From contig DASREA010000065.1 in NCBI GenBank assembly GCA_035652315.1, forward strand, positions 1 through 64,000: a stretch of DNA of 64,000 nt. Reading direction: 5' to 3'. Shown here in pieces: positions 22,367 to 31,191 of the stretch. The DNA is from CANKHA01 sp035652315 (GTDB lineage: Bacteria > Pseudomonadota > Alphaproteobacteria > Rhizobiales > Xanthobacteraceae). The notes beneath the pieces were generated by a model. The model ran no database searches. It saw only the letters and a list, made by a program, of their open reading frames with translations, and was not told the origin of the DNA. Position 1 is the stretch's first letter; the number at the start of each line of letters is the position of its first letter. A program made the translations under genes and the position numbers.

Positions 22367-23446
22367 ATGGATCTTTACCCTTTCGCGCGGCCGCTGCTGC
22401 GCTGTCTCGACCCGGAAACTGCGCACCGCCTGACAATCGGCGCGCTCAAGCTCGGCCTGGTGCCCGGGAAGCACGAACCCGACGATCCGATTCTCGCCGT
22501 CGACGCCTTCGGTCTTTCCTTTCCCAATCCGGTCGGCCTTGCTGCCGGCTTTGACAAGAATGCCGAAGTTCCCGACGCGATGCTGGCGCTCGGCTTCGGC
22601 TTCGTCGAAGCCGGCACGGTGACGCCGCGGCCGCAACCGGGCAATCCGCGCAAGCGGCTCTTTCGGCTCGAAGAGGACGAAGCGATCGTCAACCGGCTCG
22701 GCTTCAATAACGAGGGATTGTCGGCCTTCGCCGCGCGGCTGACGCAGCGTAAGCGCACCGGCCGCGGCGGGATCGTCGGCGCCAATGTCGGCAAAAACCG
22801 CGACACCGTCGACGCGGCGGCCGATTATGCGGCGGGCGTGACCGCGCTTAGTCCGCTTGCCGACTATCTCGTGGTCAATCTTTCCTCGCCGAATACGCCA
22901 GGACTGCGCGCTCTCCAGGCGCGCGACGAGATGGAGCGTCTGTTGCTGCGCGTCTTGGAAGCGCGCGGCCGCTTCGCTCCGCAGCAAGGCCGGCTGCCGC
23001 CGCTTCTCGCTAAAGTCGGCCCCGATTTGGGCGACGGCGAGTTGCGCGATATCGCAGAGGTCGCGACGAAACTGCGCCTCGACGGCTTGATCATCGGCAA
23101 TACGACCATCGAGCGCCCGGCCACGCTGCGCAGCCCCTATCGCGGCGAAAGCGGCGGGCTGTCTGGCCGGCCGCTGATGGAACGATCGACCGCCTGCCTT
23201 GCCGCCATGTATCGATTCACCGGCGGACGTATGCCCCTCATCGGCTGCGGTGGGGTGGCCAGCGGCGCCGATGCTTACGCCAAGATCAAGGCCGGCGCGT
23301 CGCTGGTGCAACTTTATACCGCGCTGGTGTTCCAAGGGCCCGCCCTGGTCGCCCGCATCAAACGCGAGATCGCGGCGCGCCTGCGTGCGGACGGATTTCG
23401 CTCCGTCGGCGAAGCCGTCGGCGCCGACAACGAACTGGCGCCATGA
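22367..23446 (+). CDS. pyrD: Dihydroorotate dehydrogenase (quinone), class 2
   Basis: 359 residues. Oxidises dihydroorotate to orotate with FMN and passes electrons to membrane quinone. Marks: LDPETAHRLTIGALK N-terminal helix for membrane contact, NPVGLAAGFDKNAEV, FVEAGTVTPRPQPGNPRKRL, RLGFNNEG, catalytic serine in VNLSSPNTPGLR, and GGVASGADAYAKIKAGASLV. Full length with no disruption. The idi gene overlaps its stop by four bases (ATGA), implying co-translation. Confidence 0.96.
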   Translation: MDLYPFARPLLRCLDPETAHRLTIGALKLGLVPGKHEPDDPILAVDAFGLSFPNPVGLAAGFDKNAEVPDAMLALGFGFVEAGTVTPRPQPGNPRKRLFRLEEDEAIVNRLGFNNEGLSAFAARLTQRKRTGRGGIVGANVGKNRDTVDAAADYAAGVTALSPLADYLVVNLSSPNTPGLRALQARDEMERLLLRVLEARGRFAPQQGRLPPLLAKVGPDLGDGELRDIAEVATKLRLDGLIIGNTTIERPATLRSPYRGESGGLSGRPLMERSTACLAAMYRFTGGRMPLIGCGGVASGADAYAKIKAGASLVQLYTALVFQGPALVARIKREIAARLRADGFRSVGEAVGADNELAP

Positions 23447-24003
23447 GCGCCGCTGCAAACGAGAACGATCCGGTGGTCCTGGTCGATGCCGGCGATACAC
23501 CGCTCGGCAGTGCACCGAAGCTCGAGACGCATCGGCGCGGACTGCGGCACCGCGCCATTTCTGTGCTAATCCGCAACAGCCAGGGCCTGATGCTGCTGCA
23601 ACGGCGGGCCGCCGGCAAATATCATTCACGCGGGCTCTGGACCAACGCCTGTTGCAGCCATCCGCGTCCCGGAGAAACCGCCCTTGCCGCCGCGCGGCGG
23701 CGTCTTCGCGAGGAGATGGGCTTTAATTGCGCGCTGAAGCGCCTTTTCCTGACGCATTATCGCGGCGCCGTCTCCGACGACCTGATCGAGAACGAGGTCG
23801 TCCATGTATTTGGCGGCAGCTATGACCGAGACCCGGCGCCGGATCCGGCAGAAGCAAGCGCGTGGAAATGGCAATCGCTGCCCGAACTCATCGCCGATCA
23901 GGAGGCTTGCCCGCAACGTTATACGATTTGGTTTCTGCACTATCTGCGCGCGCACCGGCAGACCATCGCCGATTGGCTGCAGGGACCGGCGTCTGGCAAA
24001 TGA
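23443..24003 (+). CDS. idi: Isopentenyl-diphosphate delta-isomerase, type I
   Basis: 186-residue Nudix-fold isomerase that converts IPP and DMAPP. Metal-site motif KLETHRRGLRHRAIS, catalytic Cys in TNACCSHPRPGE, and the catalytic Glu in LIENEVVHVFGG. Length matches bacterial IDI-1. In related bacteria the type I enzyme often goes with carotenoid or photosynthesis genes, none of which is in this window. Here it is coupled to pyrD. Confidence 0.94.
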   Translation: MSAAANENDPVVLVDAGDTPLGSAPKLETHRRGLRHRAISVLIRNSQGLMLLQRRAAGKYHSRGLWTNACCSHPRPGETALAAARRRLREEMGFNCALKRLFLTHYRGAVSDDLIENEVVHVFGGSYDRDPAPDPAEASAWKWQSLPELIADQEACPQRYTIWFLHYLRAHRQTIADWLQGPASGK

Positions 24004-24006
24004 AGG

Positions 24007-24030
24007 CGGCCGGCGGTAAACCGCCGGCCG
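24007..24030. terminator. Hairpin between convergent idi and tctC-like genes
   Basis: A perfect 10-bp stem (CGGCCGGCGG and its complement) closed by a TAAA loop, immediately after the idi stop and just beyond the opposing gene's stop. It lacks a clean T-run. Confidence 0.6.
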
Positions 24031-24035
24031 ACACG

Positions 24036-25088
24036 TTATTTGCCTTTGTTATTGATGATGCCAAGCAGGCGCTCGCCCACCGGCTTCGGCGTGGCGACGA
24101 TCTCCTCGACAATCTTCTGCAGATCCTCGCCGGAGACGGGATCAAGATCCATCTTCTGCTTCTTGGCCGCGGCGATGAATTCCGGATCCTTCATGGTTTC
24201 GTCAAAGGCCTTGCGCAGGGCATCGACGCGGTCTTTCGGAACGCCGGGCGTGGTGAAGAGCGGCCGGCCTATCGTGGTCGAGGCGGAGATCAATTTGAGC
24301 AGCGCCTTGTCCTGATCGTTCTTTGCCAGATCGAACAATAGCGGCACGTCGGGAAGATCCGACGCCTTGCGCAAGCCGATCTGCACCAGAATGTTGATCT
24401 TGTGATCCTTGAGCCAATCCGGCCTGGTTGCCTTCCACGAAGCCCAGGCGTTGGAGCCGCGTCCAGCGACCTCGCCGCGTTCCATGGCGAGGTTGACGTC
24501 GTTGCCGCCCGGATAACCCACTATCACCTTGAACTTGGTGCCCAGCACCGCATTCATGGTCCACGGATATTGTGCGGACGTGCTCTTGTCGCCGGTGGCA
24601 CCGATGACAATCTCTTTCTGCTTAGCATCCTCTACCGTTTTCACGCCAGAGGTGTACCAAGTCACCGTTGTGTTGTTGTCGGCGTTCGGGTTGCCGATAT
24701 AGATCAGCTTCGACGTATCGATCGAGACGGTCTTGTCCCCCATAGCCTGCGCCGTCGGCAGCGCTTGGTCGGCCGTGGCCAGCACGGTACCGTCCTTGGG
24801 AGCGACGCTGTAGACCCATTTTGCCGCAACCAAGCTGCCGGCACCGGGCATATTGCGGGGTACGATGTTCGGATTGCCCGGAATATGCTTGCTCATGACT
24901 TGAGCGACGGTTCGCGCATAGAGGTCGTAACCACCGCCCGGCGAATAGCCTATGATCAGGTCGATCGATTTTCCCTTATAGAAATCCGCGACCGATTGCT
25001 GCGCCAAAGCTGGTTGGCAAATGCCGGCGGCGGCAGCGGCGATGGATATGGCTGCCCATGCGCCTGAAAGGCGAAATTTGTCGAACAT
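24036..25088 (-). CDS. TctC/Bug-type substrate-binding protein 1
   Basis: 350 residues from the Met at 25088 (GAGGGGG upstream). Signal peptide (about 1-30, ending PALAQ) and the Bug-family layout: DLIIGYSPGGGYDLYAR, IPGNPNIVPRNMPGAGSLVAA, then VIVGYPGGNDVNLAMERGEV in the middle. It binds a small carboxylic acid in the periplasm for a tripartite tricarboxylate transporter. No TctA or TctB is present in the window. It diverges from the ThDP enzyme at 25252, so the bound compound may be linked to that pathway (inference). Confidence 0.88.
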   Translation of the reverse strand: MFDKFRLSGAWAAISIAAAAAGICQPALAQQSVADFYKGKSIDLIIGYSPGGGYDLYARTVAQVMSKHIPGNPNIVPRNMPGAGSLVAAKWVYSVAPKDGTVLATADQALPTAQAMGDKTVSIDTSKLIYIGNPNADNNTTVTWYTSGVKTVEDAKQKEIVIGATGDKSTSAQYPWTMNAVLGTKFKVIVGYPGGNDVNLAMERGEVAGRGSNAWASWKATRPDWLKDHKINILVQIGLRKASDLPDVPLLFDLAKNDQDKALLKLISASTTIGRPLFTTPGVPKDRVDALRKAFDETMKDPEFIAAAKKQKMDLDPVSGEDLQKIVEEIVATPKPVGERLLGIINNKGK

Positions 25089-25251
25089 GCGACCCCCTCT
25101 ACTTTGCGCCGCATCAATACGCCGCAAGCGCGACTCCATATCACGGGCGCCACGACGACAACTAGCCATCATGATTACGCAAATCCCGCTGTTTTTCTGC
25201 ATAAAAATATGAGAAGGGACCAAGGACGAACGAGGGAAAGAGGTGAATGCG

Positions 25252-27021
25252 ATGCAATTGGACCGGCCTGAAGGAAAGCCCGACGAAAAGATCACATGGG
25301 GCAGCGACGTCGCCGCGCAGATGCTGCGGCGCATGGGGATACGCTATGTGAGCCTGACACCGGGCGCCAGTTATCGCGGCCTGCATGACAGCTTGGTCAA
25401 TCATCTGGGCAATAAGGACCCCGGCATGTTGCTGTGCCTGCACGAGGATCACGCGGTCGCAGTCGCGCACGGCTATGCCAAGGTGACGGGCGAGCCGATG
25501 GGCTGCGCATTGCATAGTAATGTCGGTCTCATGCATGGTATGATGAGCATGTACAACGCATGGTGCGATCGTGCGCCCATGATCGTGATCGGGGCGACTG
25601 GTCCGTTAGACAGCAATCAGCGACGGCCGTTCATCGACTGGATTCACACGACGCGAGATCAAGGCGCGCTGGTCCGCTCATTCGTCAAATGGGACGATCT
25701 TCCGTCGTCCGGGCAGGCGCTCGTAGAGAGCATGCTGCGCGGCAATGTGATCACGCGCACCGCGCCCAAGGCACCGGTTTACATTTGCCTTGATGCCGGC
25801 TTGCAGGAATCCCGGCTTGAGAAGGAACCGGAATGGCCCGACGTGACCCGCTTCAAAGCCCCGGATCCGGCGCGGCCGTCACAACATGCGATTGACGAGG
25901 CCGTCGCGCTGATAAGGAAATCGGAGCGGCCAATTCTGATGTTCGGCCGCGGCCAGCGCAGCGACGCCGCGTGGCAGGCCCGGGTCAAGCTTGCGGAACG
26001 ACTCGGCGCCGTTGCGGTCAGCGATCTGAAATCGGGCTCCATGTTCCCCACCGATCATCCTGCGCATGTGGTGGAGCCATTCAACGTGCTCGGCAAAGAT
26101 GCGCGGAAACTTTTCTGCGATGCCGATCTGCTGATCGCTTTCGACTGGCCCGACTTATACGGGGCGATCAACCAGGCGAAGGCATTCGGGAAATTCTCGG
26201 CGCGGGTGATCCGCGCCACCCTCGATCCGCATCTTCATAACGGCTTCAACATGGATTATCAGGGCCTTCCGCCGGTCGACGTCGGCATGGCCTGCGATCC
26301 CGACGCGGCGGTGGCCGATCTCGTGGCCACGCTCGGCGAAGGCCGCAAAGAACTTTGGTGCAAGCGTGGGGCCGCCCGCCCGCGCAAGGAGGGCGGTCAG
26401 GCGATAACGCTCGATCTCATCGCCTCGACGCTGCGCGCCGCTTTCAACGATCCGAACGAAGTTGGCTTTTCCAGCATCTGCAAAGGTTGGCCGGTCGATA
26501 TTTGGCCGCATCAGAATCCGTGGGCCTATATGGGCAAGGACGGCGGTGGCGGCATCGGCTCGGGGCCCGGCATTGCCATCGGCGTGGCGCTGGCGCTCCA
26601 GGAGCGCGGCAAGAGCTGCGTCTGCGTCACCGGCGATGGCGACTTCATGATGGGCTGCAACGCGCTGTGGACCGCGGTCCATCACAAGATCCCGCTGCTC
26701 ATCCTGATCAACAACAACCTGTCGTACTTCAATGACGAGCTGCACCAGGAAAGCATCGCGCGCACGCGCGGCCGCGAAACGAGGAATCGCTGGATCGGAC
26801 AGCGCGTCGACGGCCCCGCTCCCGACATTGCCAAGGTGGCCGAAGCGCAGGGTGCGGTCGGCATCGGACCGGTGAAGAGCCCGGCCGACGTGAAGGCGGC
26901 GATCGACAAAGGCTTGGCGGCGTTGCGCGCCGGCAAGGTTTGTGTGATCGATTTTCACGTACCGCCCGGCGAGGATCGCCACGTTGGCGCCGAACTCGGC
27001 GCGCGGCCGATCACGGGCTGA
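25252..27021 (+). CDS. Thiamine-diphosphate enzyme, acetolactate synthase-like
   Basis: 589 residues from ATG 25252 (AGAGGTG eight bases ahead; GTG 25243 is an alternative). Three-domain ThDP fold: N-terminal PYR domain with the cofactor Glu in LHEDHAVAVAHGYAKVTG, a middle domain (ERPILMFGRGQRS), and the C-terminal PP domain with GDGDFMMGCNALWTAVHHK...INNN (GDG-x-N magnesium motif). It is most like the broad group of 2-oxoacid decarboxylases and lyases. The substrate is unknown, but its place between TctC genes and an aromatic cluster favours an aromatic or short 2-oxo acid. A strong terminator follows. Confidence 0.85.
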   Translation: MQLDRPEGKPDEKITWGSDVAAQMLRRMGIRYVSLTPGASYRGLHDSLVNHLGNKDPGMLLCLHEDHAVAVAHGYAKVTGEPMGCALHSNVGLMHGMMSMYNAWCDRAPMIVIGATGPLDSNQRRPFIDWIHTTRDQGALVRSFVKWDDLPSSGQALVESMLRGNVITRTAPKAPVYICLDAGLQESRLEKEPEWPDVTRFKAPDPARPSQHAIDEAVALIRKSERPILMFGRGQRSDAAWQARVKLAERLGAVAVSDLKSGSMFPTDHPAHVVEPFNVLGKDARKLFCDADLLIAFDWPDLYGAINQAKAFGKFSARVIRATLDPHLHNGFNMDYQGLPPVDVGMACDPDAAVADLVATLGEGRKELWCKRGAARPRKEGGQAITLDLIASTLRAAFNDPNEVGFSSICKGWPVDIWPHQNPWAYMGKDGGGGIGSGPGIAIGVALALQERGKSCVCVTGDGDFMMGCNALWTAVHHKIPLLILINNNLSYFNDELHQESIARTRGRETRNRWIGQRVDGPAPDIAKVAEAQGAVGIGPVKSPADVKAAIDKGLAALRAGKVCVIDFHVPPGEDRHVGAELGARPITG

Positions 27022-27033
27022 GCGTTCTCAACA

Positions 27034-27061
27034 AAATGGCCGCCCTTTCGGGCGGCCATTT
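27034..27061 (+). terminator. Rho-independent terminator
   Basis: 11-bp stem AAATGGCCGCC / GGCGGCCATTT with a 6-base loop and a CTTTT tail. It ends the ThDP gene and may also serve the opposing tctC-like gene at 27084. Confidence 0.85.
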
Positions 27062-27083
27062 CTTTTGACGGGAATAGCGCCGG

Positions 27084-28127
27084 CTAATTGCCGAGGCCCT
27101 GCCCTTTCAGCATTGTATTGATATAGGCGACCGCTTCCGGCGTTGTCCCACCCAGAGTCTTAATCAGGTTGGCGACGCCGGGCCCGTCTTGTGTCTCGAA
27201 ATCCTGACTGATTTTCTTGCCGAGCTCGAGGAATTCCTGGTCCTTGGACAGTTTCGCGAAAGCATCGCGATAGGCTTGCACGATCGGCTGCGGCGTACCG
27301 GGCGGCAGCGCCAGCCACTTGTCCAGCACCACTAGGCTGAACCAGTATTTATAGGCTTTCTCCTTCAATGGATCCTTGACCTTACCTTCCACCATATCGG
27401 GAAAGGCCGGCACATCCTTGAATTCGGAGCGGCTGACGATCTTGCCGTTTTCCATGGTGCCGGTCTGGGTCAGCACCTTCACCTTGCCGGTCTCGAGCAG
27501 CTTCCTGACCTGGAACAGATTGCTGCTGGCGGTCATGTCGATCTCACCGCGCTCCAGCGCCAGGAAGAGTTCGTTGGTCCCCGGATAGCCGGTGACCCAC
27601 TTTGCGTTCCAATTCAGAAGATCGATGCCCCAGGCCGTCGTTTGCATGCCGGAACGGGGAATGCCGCCCACCGATCCCATGATCACCGGCGGCTTGCTCT
27701 TGTCATAGAGACGCTTTTCGGCGTCCTTGTTGATGACGACGGTCGAACCGCCGCGGCCGACACCGCCGATGAAATTCAGCTTGGTCGGGTCGTAGTGCGC
27801 CTGCGGTTGACGATAGACCACCGGATCGCCCTGTGTGCTCGATCCCATAGTGATGGTGAGACCGTCCGGCTTCACCTGCTCGCTGAAAAAATGATTCATC
27901 GCGGTGATGCCGTCGGCGCCCGGCATGTTTTGCACGATCAGATTCGGCTTGCCCGGCAGATATTTCACCAGATGACTGGCGATCAGCCGGCCGCTTGCGT
28001 CGGTGCCGCCGCCGGGCGCGTAGCCGATGATCATGGTGATGGTTTTGCCGGTGAAGTCCGGCGCCTGGGCGGCCGCGCCGGTGCACGTCAATAGTGCCGC
28101 GGCAAGGACAAGCATCAGTCGTTTCAT
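27084..28127 (-). CDS. TctC/Bug-type substrate-binding protein 2
   Basis: 347 residues from the Met at 28127 (GGGAGAGG site). Signal peptide (about 1-21), then TMIIGYAPGGGTDASGR and KPNLIVQNMPGADGITAMN, followed by VTGYPGTNELFLALERGEID. It diverges clearly from the first TctC protein at 24036, so it probably binds a different ligand. Again there are no membrane subunits nearby. It lies downstream of the NMT1-like gene (28180-29220) on the same strand, 52 bases apart, and likely shares its transcript. Confidence 0.88.
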   Translation of the reverse strand: MKRLMLVLAAALLTCTGAAAQAPDFTGKTITMIIGYAPGGGTDASGRLIASHLVKYLPGKPNLIVQNMPGADGITAMNHFFSEQVKPDGLTITMGSSTQGDPVVYRQPQAHYDPTKLNFIGGVGRGGSTVVINKDAEKRLYDKSKPPVIMGSVGGIPRSGMQTTAWGIDLLNWNAKWVTGYPGTNELFLALERGEIDMTASSNLFQVRKLLETGKVKVLTQTGTMENGKIVSRSEFKDVPAFPDMVEGKVKDPLKEKAYKYWFSLVVLDKWLALPPGTPQPIVQAYRDAFAKLSKDQEFLELGKKISQDFETQDGPGVANLIKTLGGTTPEAVAYINTMLKGQGLGN

Positions 28128-28179
28128 TGTTCCTCTCCCTAATCGAATTCTTGTCTGTTCGGAGCGGCGCAAGGCCGCC

Positions 28180-29220
28180 TCATCCGGCGCGGCTTGTTGC
28201 CAATGCCTCTGCGGCTCTGGCACCGGCGGCCGGCGTTGGGCTGTGCCGCGTGGTGCCGCTATTTTTGTAAAGATTGTCGATGAAGCCGGAATCGTCGAGC
28301 CGGCGCAAATGATGCAAATCCCAAAGCTCCATGGGATTGACGCGCGCGGCATCTTTGTCCACGCGCAGCGCCTCCTCGTAGACGTTGGCAATGGCTTGCA
28401 TGGTCGGATAGAGCTTTGCCTCCAGGGTCGGCGCCGTTATCCGATAGGTGAATTCGGCCTGTTCGCGATTCATCTGCCCGCTCTTGGTGTAGCGGCGCTG
28501 AATGATTTCGATGGATTTTTCCGGGTTGTTTTTGAAGAAAGCGATGCCTTCCAGCATGCCCTTGAGAAAACGCTCGACGATATCGGGATGCTTTTCGACG
28601 AATTTGAGATTGGTGGACACGCTGCTGAACTGGATCATCGGCAGCGGCTCGACATCGATCAGTTTCAGTCCGGCGGCCTTGGCGAACAGACTCGCCGGCA
28701 CGCTGACGAAGGCGGCGTCGACAACGCCATCGCGCACCCAGTGCCACAGCGGCGGCACTTTCTTGTCGCTCTTCACTTCATCCATCGTTCCCGGCTTGAA
28801 TTCCTCCTGGCAGACGAGCTCGTAATCGTCGCGGTCCTGATCGAGCCCGCGCTGCTTGAGAAAGAGCCAGTTGTTGAGAATGGGGTGCGAGCCGGCGCCG
28901 CCCAGCTTCTTGCCGCGCAGATCGGCCACAGAATTGATCCCCGAATCCGGCCGCACCACAAGATGATGATTCACACGGTTGACCGTTTGCCCGAGATAAA
29001 CCCAATTGCTGCCGCGTGCGCGCAGCCCGTAAGTGGACACGTGATTGCCGCCGCAGAACTCGATGTCGCAGGCCTCGATCGCGGCCTGCGCGTCCTCCGA
29101 CCCGATCTTGCGGTCGTAGTCGACGTCGAGGCCGTGTTTTTCCCAGGATCCGGACTCGGCGATCACGTGCAGCATGATGAGATGACTGGACGAACGATAG
29201 GGAAAGGCGATTTTATCCAT
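28180..29220 (-). CDS. NMT1-like periplasmic-binding-fold protein without signal
   Basis: 346 residues from the Met at 29220 (GGGAGC site). Periplasmic-binding-protein type 2 fold of the NMT1/ABC nitrate-taurine class: MDKIAFPYRSSSHLIMLHVI, ESGSWEKHGLDVDYDR, EACDIEFCGGNHVS, SVADLRGKKLGGAGS, KHPDIVERFLKGMLEGIAFF. No export signal is seen at this start, and the longer frame upstream has none either. Members of this fold without a signal include cytosolic enzymes such as 4,5-dihydroxyphthalate decarboxylase; whether this is an enzyme or a misannotated binding protein is open. Confidence 0.7.
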   Translation of the reverse strand: MDKIAFPYRSSSHLIMLHVIAESGSWEKHGLDVDYDRKIGSEDAQAAIEACDIEFCGGNHVSTYGLRARGSNWVYLGQTVNRVNHHLVVRPDSGINSVADLRGKKLGGAGSHPILNNWLFLKQRGLDQDRDDYELVCQEEFKPGTMDEVKSDKKVPPLWHWVRDGVVDAAFVSVPASLFAKAAGLKLIDVEPLPMIQFSSVSTNLKFVEKHPDIVERFLKGMLEGIAFFKNNPEKSIEIIQRRYTKSGQMNREQAEFTYRITAPTLEAKLYPTMQAIANVYEEALRVDKDAARVNPMELWDLHHLRRLDDSGFIDNLYKNSGTTRHSPTPAAGARAAEALATSRAG

Positions 29221-29317
29221 GCTGCTCCCAAACTGCGTTGGCGTTAGCTCATGCGCCCTATGTCTCCGAAAACGCGGGCGAGCCGGGTGACGCCGGCTTT
29301 TGACATAAGCTTCGCTT

Positions 29318-29334
29318 TTTGCGAGCCTCGCAAA
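29318..29334. promoter_or_regulatory. Dyad in the divergent promoter region
   Basis: TTTGCGA-GCC-TCGCAAA, perfect 7-bp arms with a 3-bp centre, midway between the divergent genes 28180-29220 and 29423-30544. A possible operator. Its sequence differs from the marR-proximal dyad at 31110-31128. Confidence 0.4.
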
Positions 29335-29422
29335 GTTCGCCACTTCTGTCTAGTTTTTTCGAGGCAACCATCACGACGGATGGCGTGGAAAAGCGACGCA
29401 CCCGCCACGAGGAAATGCAGAA

Positions 29423-30544
29423 ATGAACAAGCAGGAAAAGCCGGCGCTTGCCGACAGTTCGCAAGTGCTGGCCGCGAATTTTCTGCGTGATCCATATCTC
29501 GAATGGGCCAAATCCGAAGGCGTGCCGATTGTCGAGGATTTTGCCGCCGATCTTAACGCCGTCGAAACCCGCCAATGGCCGCGCATGGGCGCGCCCGGCG
29601 CGTTCGTACATCTACGCGGGCGGGGAGATTTCATGTCGCTATTCGTCGTCGACCTGCCCCCCGGGGGCAAGACGGCGCCGCAGCGTCATCTGTATGAGGA
29701 AGTGATCTATGTTCTGTCCGGCCATGGCAGCACCAAGGTCGACATCGGGGGCCGTAGCCATAGCTTCGAGTGGGGACCGAATAGTTTGTTCGCGCTACCG
29801 CTCAACGCGGCTTACCAGCACTTCAATGCATCGGGCGGAGAAAAGGCGCGGCTGGTCTCGGCGAATAACCTGACCGCGATCATGAATCAATTTTACGACG
29901 AGGAATTCATTTTCAATAATCCTGCGGTGTTCCGCAAACGCATCGGCAAGGAAAATTATTTCCGTGGCGAAGGCGAGATGTGCGAGACGCAGCGCGGGCG
30001 TTTCATGTGGGAGACGAATTTCGTCGCCGATGTCGCCAATTTCAAACTGGAGGCCTGGGACCGCCGCGGCGCCAAAAGCTCCAACATGCGCTTTTGCCTC
30101 GCCGAGGGCATCATGCACGTGCACACGTCGGAGATGCCGGTCGGCACCTATAAGAAGGGCCACCGTCACGGCCCGGACTTCCACGTCCTCATCCTCAAGG
30201 GCCAAGGCTATTCATTGTTCTGGCACGAGGGCGATAAGGATTTCATCCGTATCGACTGGAAACCCGGCGTCGTTTTCGCGCCGGTGGACCAGATCTTTCA
30301 TCAGCACTTCAATACCAGTCCCTATCCTGCGCGTTATCTTGCCGTGGCGATGGGCAGCCTGCGTTATCCATTCACCGCGCAAAAGCGCGCGATCTTTCTT
30401 GGCGTCGACCAGGACGTGAAGCAAGGCGGCGCGCAAATCGAATACCGGGACCAGGATCCGCGGATTCACAAGCTGTTTCTCGAAGAGCTGGCGAAGAACG
30501 GCGTGAAATCCGGGATGGAAGGTTACTTCGACGAGAGCCGCTAG
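29423..30544 (+). CDS. Bicupin protein
   Basis: 373 residues with two cupin barrels: first at about 70-140 (PQRHLYEEVIYVLSGHG, then YQHFN), second at about 235-320 (GHRHGPDFHVLILKGQG and HQHFN). Both have partial His/Glu metal-ligand patterns. The second (H-x-H...H) is the better metal site. It has the same HQHFN-type signature as the cupins at 33867 and 36563, so these belong to one family set. Probably a metal-dependent dioxygenase, isomerase or binding protein for an aromatic substrate; no reaction can be assigned. Its stop overlaps that of the convergent marR gene by four bases. Confidence 0.75.
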   Translation: MNKQEKPALADSSQVLAANFLRDPYLEWAKSEGVPIVEDFAADLNAVETRQWPRMGAPGAFVHLRGRGDFMSLFVVDLPPGGKTAPQRHLYEEVIYVLSGHGSTKVDIGGRSHSFEWGPNSLFALPLNAAYQHFNASGGEKARLVSANNLTAIMNQFYDEEFIFNNPAVFRKRIGKENYFRGEGEMCETQRGRFMWETNFVADVANFKLEAWDRRGAKSSNMRFCLAEGIMHVHTSEMPVGTYKKGHRHGPDFHVLILKGQGYSLFWHEGDKDFIRIDWKPGVVFAPVDQIFHQHFNTSPYPARYLAVAMGSLRYPFTAQKRAIFLGVDQDVKQGGAQIEYRDQDPRIHKLFLEELAKNGVKSGMEGYFDESR

Positions 30545-31026
30545 GCGTTACTGCCGTTGCCGCCCAGATTGGCGGTGACCGCGCGCAGCAAGCGCATCAG
30601 CGCTTCGAATTCCTTTTCGGAAAATCCCTCGCGTGCCTCGGCGTTGGTTTCCGCCGCGCAGGCAATAAGCGCCTTCATCAGTTCGGCACCGGCCGCCGTC
30701 AGATGCAGGTTGATCTTGCGCCGGTCAACGCTGTCCTGGTCGCCGCGGATGAGGCGGCGCTTCTTAAGCGCGTCGATGACCGAGGTCGCCGATGCCTTTT
30801 GGATACCAGCACGCCGCGACAGTTCCAGCGGCGTCAGGCTTCCGGCCTGCGAGAGAAACCACAGCATGACCCATTGCGAATGCGTGATGCCGTGCTGCGC
30901 CAGACGCACGTGAAATTCACGGCTGAACGCCCGATAGGCCTCGCGCAGGTAGAAGCCGAGGCCGGCGGTAGCCGGCACCGAAGGCGCCGGATGCTTCTTC
31001 GCCGGTGGATTTGCCCGCTTGGCCAT
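30541..31026 (-). CDS. MarR-family transcriptional regulator
   Basis: 161 residues with the MarR winged-helix layout: N-terminal dimer helix, VMLWFLSQAGSLTPLELSRRAGIQKASATSVIDALKKRRLI (helix-turn-helix) and the wing QDSVDRRKINLHLTAAG. It diverges from the catabolic operon beginning at 31192. The intergenic promoter of that operon carries a 19-bp perfect dyad (31110-31128) between its -35 and -10 boxes, which is a good candidate target. MarR proteins are commonly released by phenolic ligands, in line with the pathway next door. Confidence 0.9.
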   Translation of the reverse strand: MAKRANPPAKKHPAPSVPATAGLGFYLREAYRAFSREFHVRLAQHGITHSQWVMLWFLSQAGSLTPLELSRRAGIQKASATSVIDALKKRRLIRGDQDSVDRRKINLHLTAAGAELMKALIACAAETNAEAREGFSEKEFEALMRLLRAVTANLGGNGSNA

Positions 31027-31100
31027 AACGACCCTTCCTTTGGTGGCCGCAAGCGGCTGCTTGCGCTAGATTCGCTGGATCCCGAGGGTAATGCATGCCG

Positions 31101-31129
31101 TTGACAATTTAGTATGGTAGCCATACTAT
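31101..31129 (+). promoter_or_regulatory. Operon promoter with an embedded MarR-type operator
   Basis: -35 TTGACA (31101-31106), 17-bp spacer, -10 TACTAT (31124-31129). The spacer and the start of the -10 box form the perfect dyad TAGTATGG-TAG-CCATACTA (31110-31128). A dimeric repressor bound there would block RNA polymerase. It faces the ring-cleavage operon (31192-39588) and lies 75 bases from the marR start. Confidence 0.75.
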
Positions 31130-31191
31130 CTTCTCTCCGCCACGGCGGCAACGGTCTTTAATAGATCGGCATTTACAAAGGGAGAGGCCCC

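Noticed and set aside
22334..23629. 431-codon minus-strand frame
   Set aside because: Antisense shadow of pyrD and idi, both clear genes on the plus strand.
28027..29247. 406-codon plus-strand frame
   Set aside because: Antisense to the NMT1-like gene and the tctC start; no domain.
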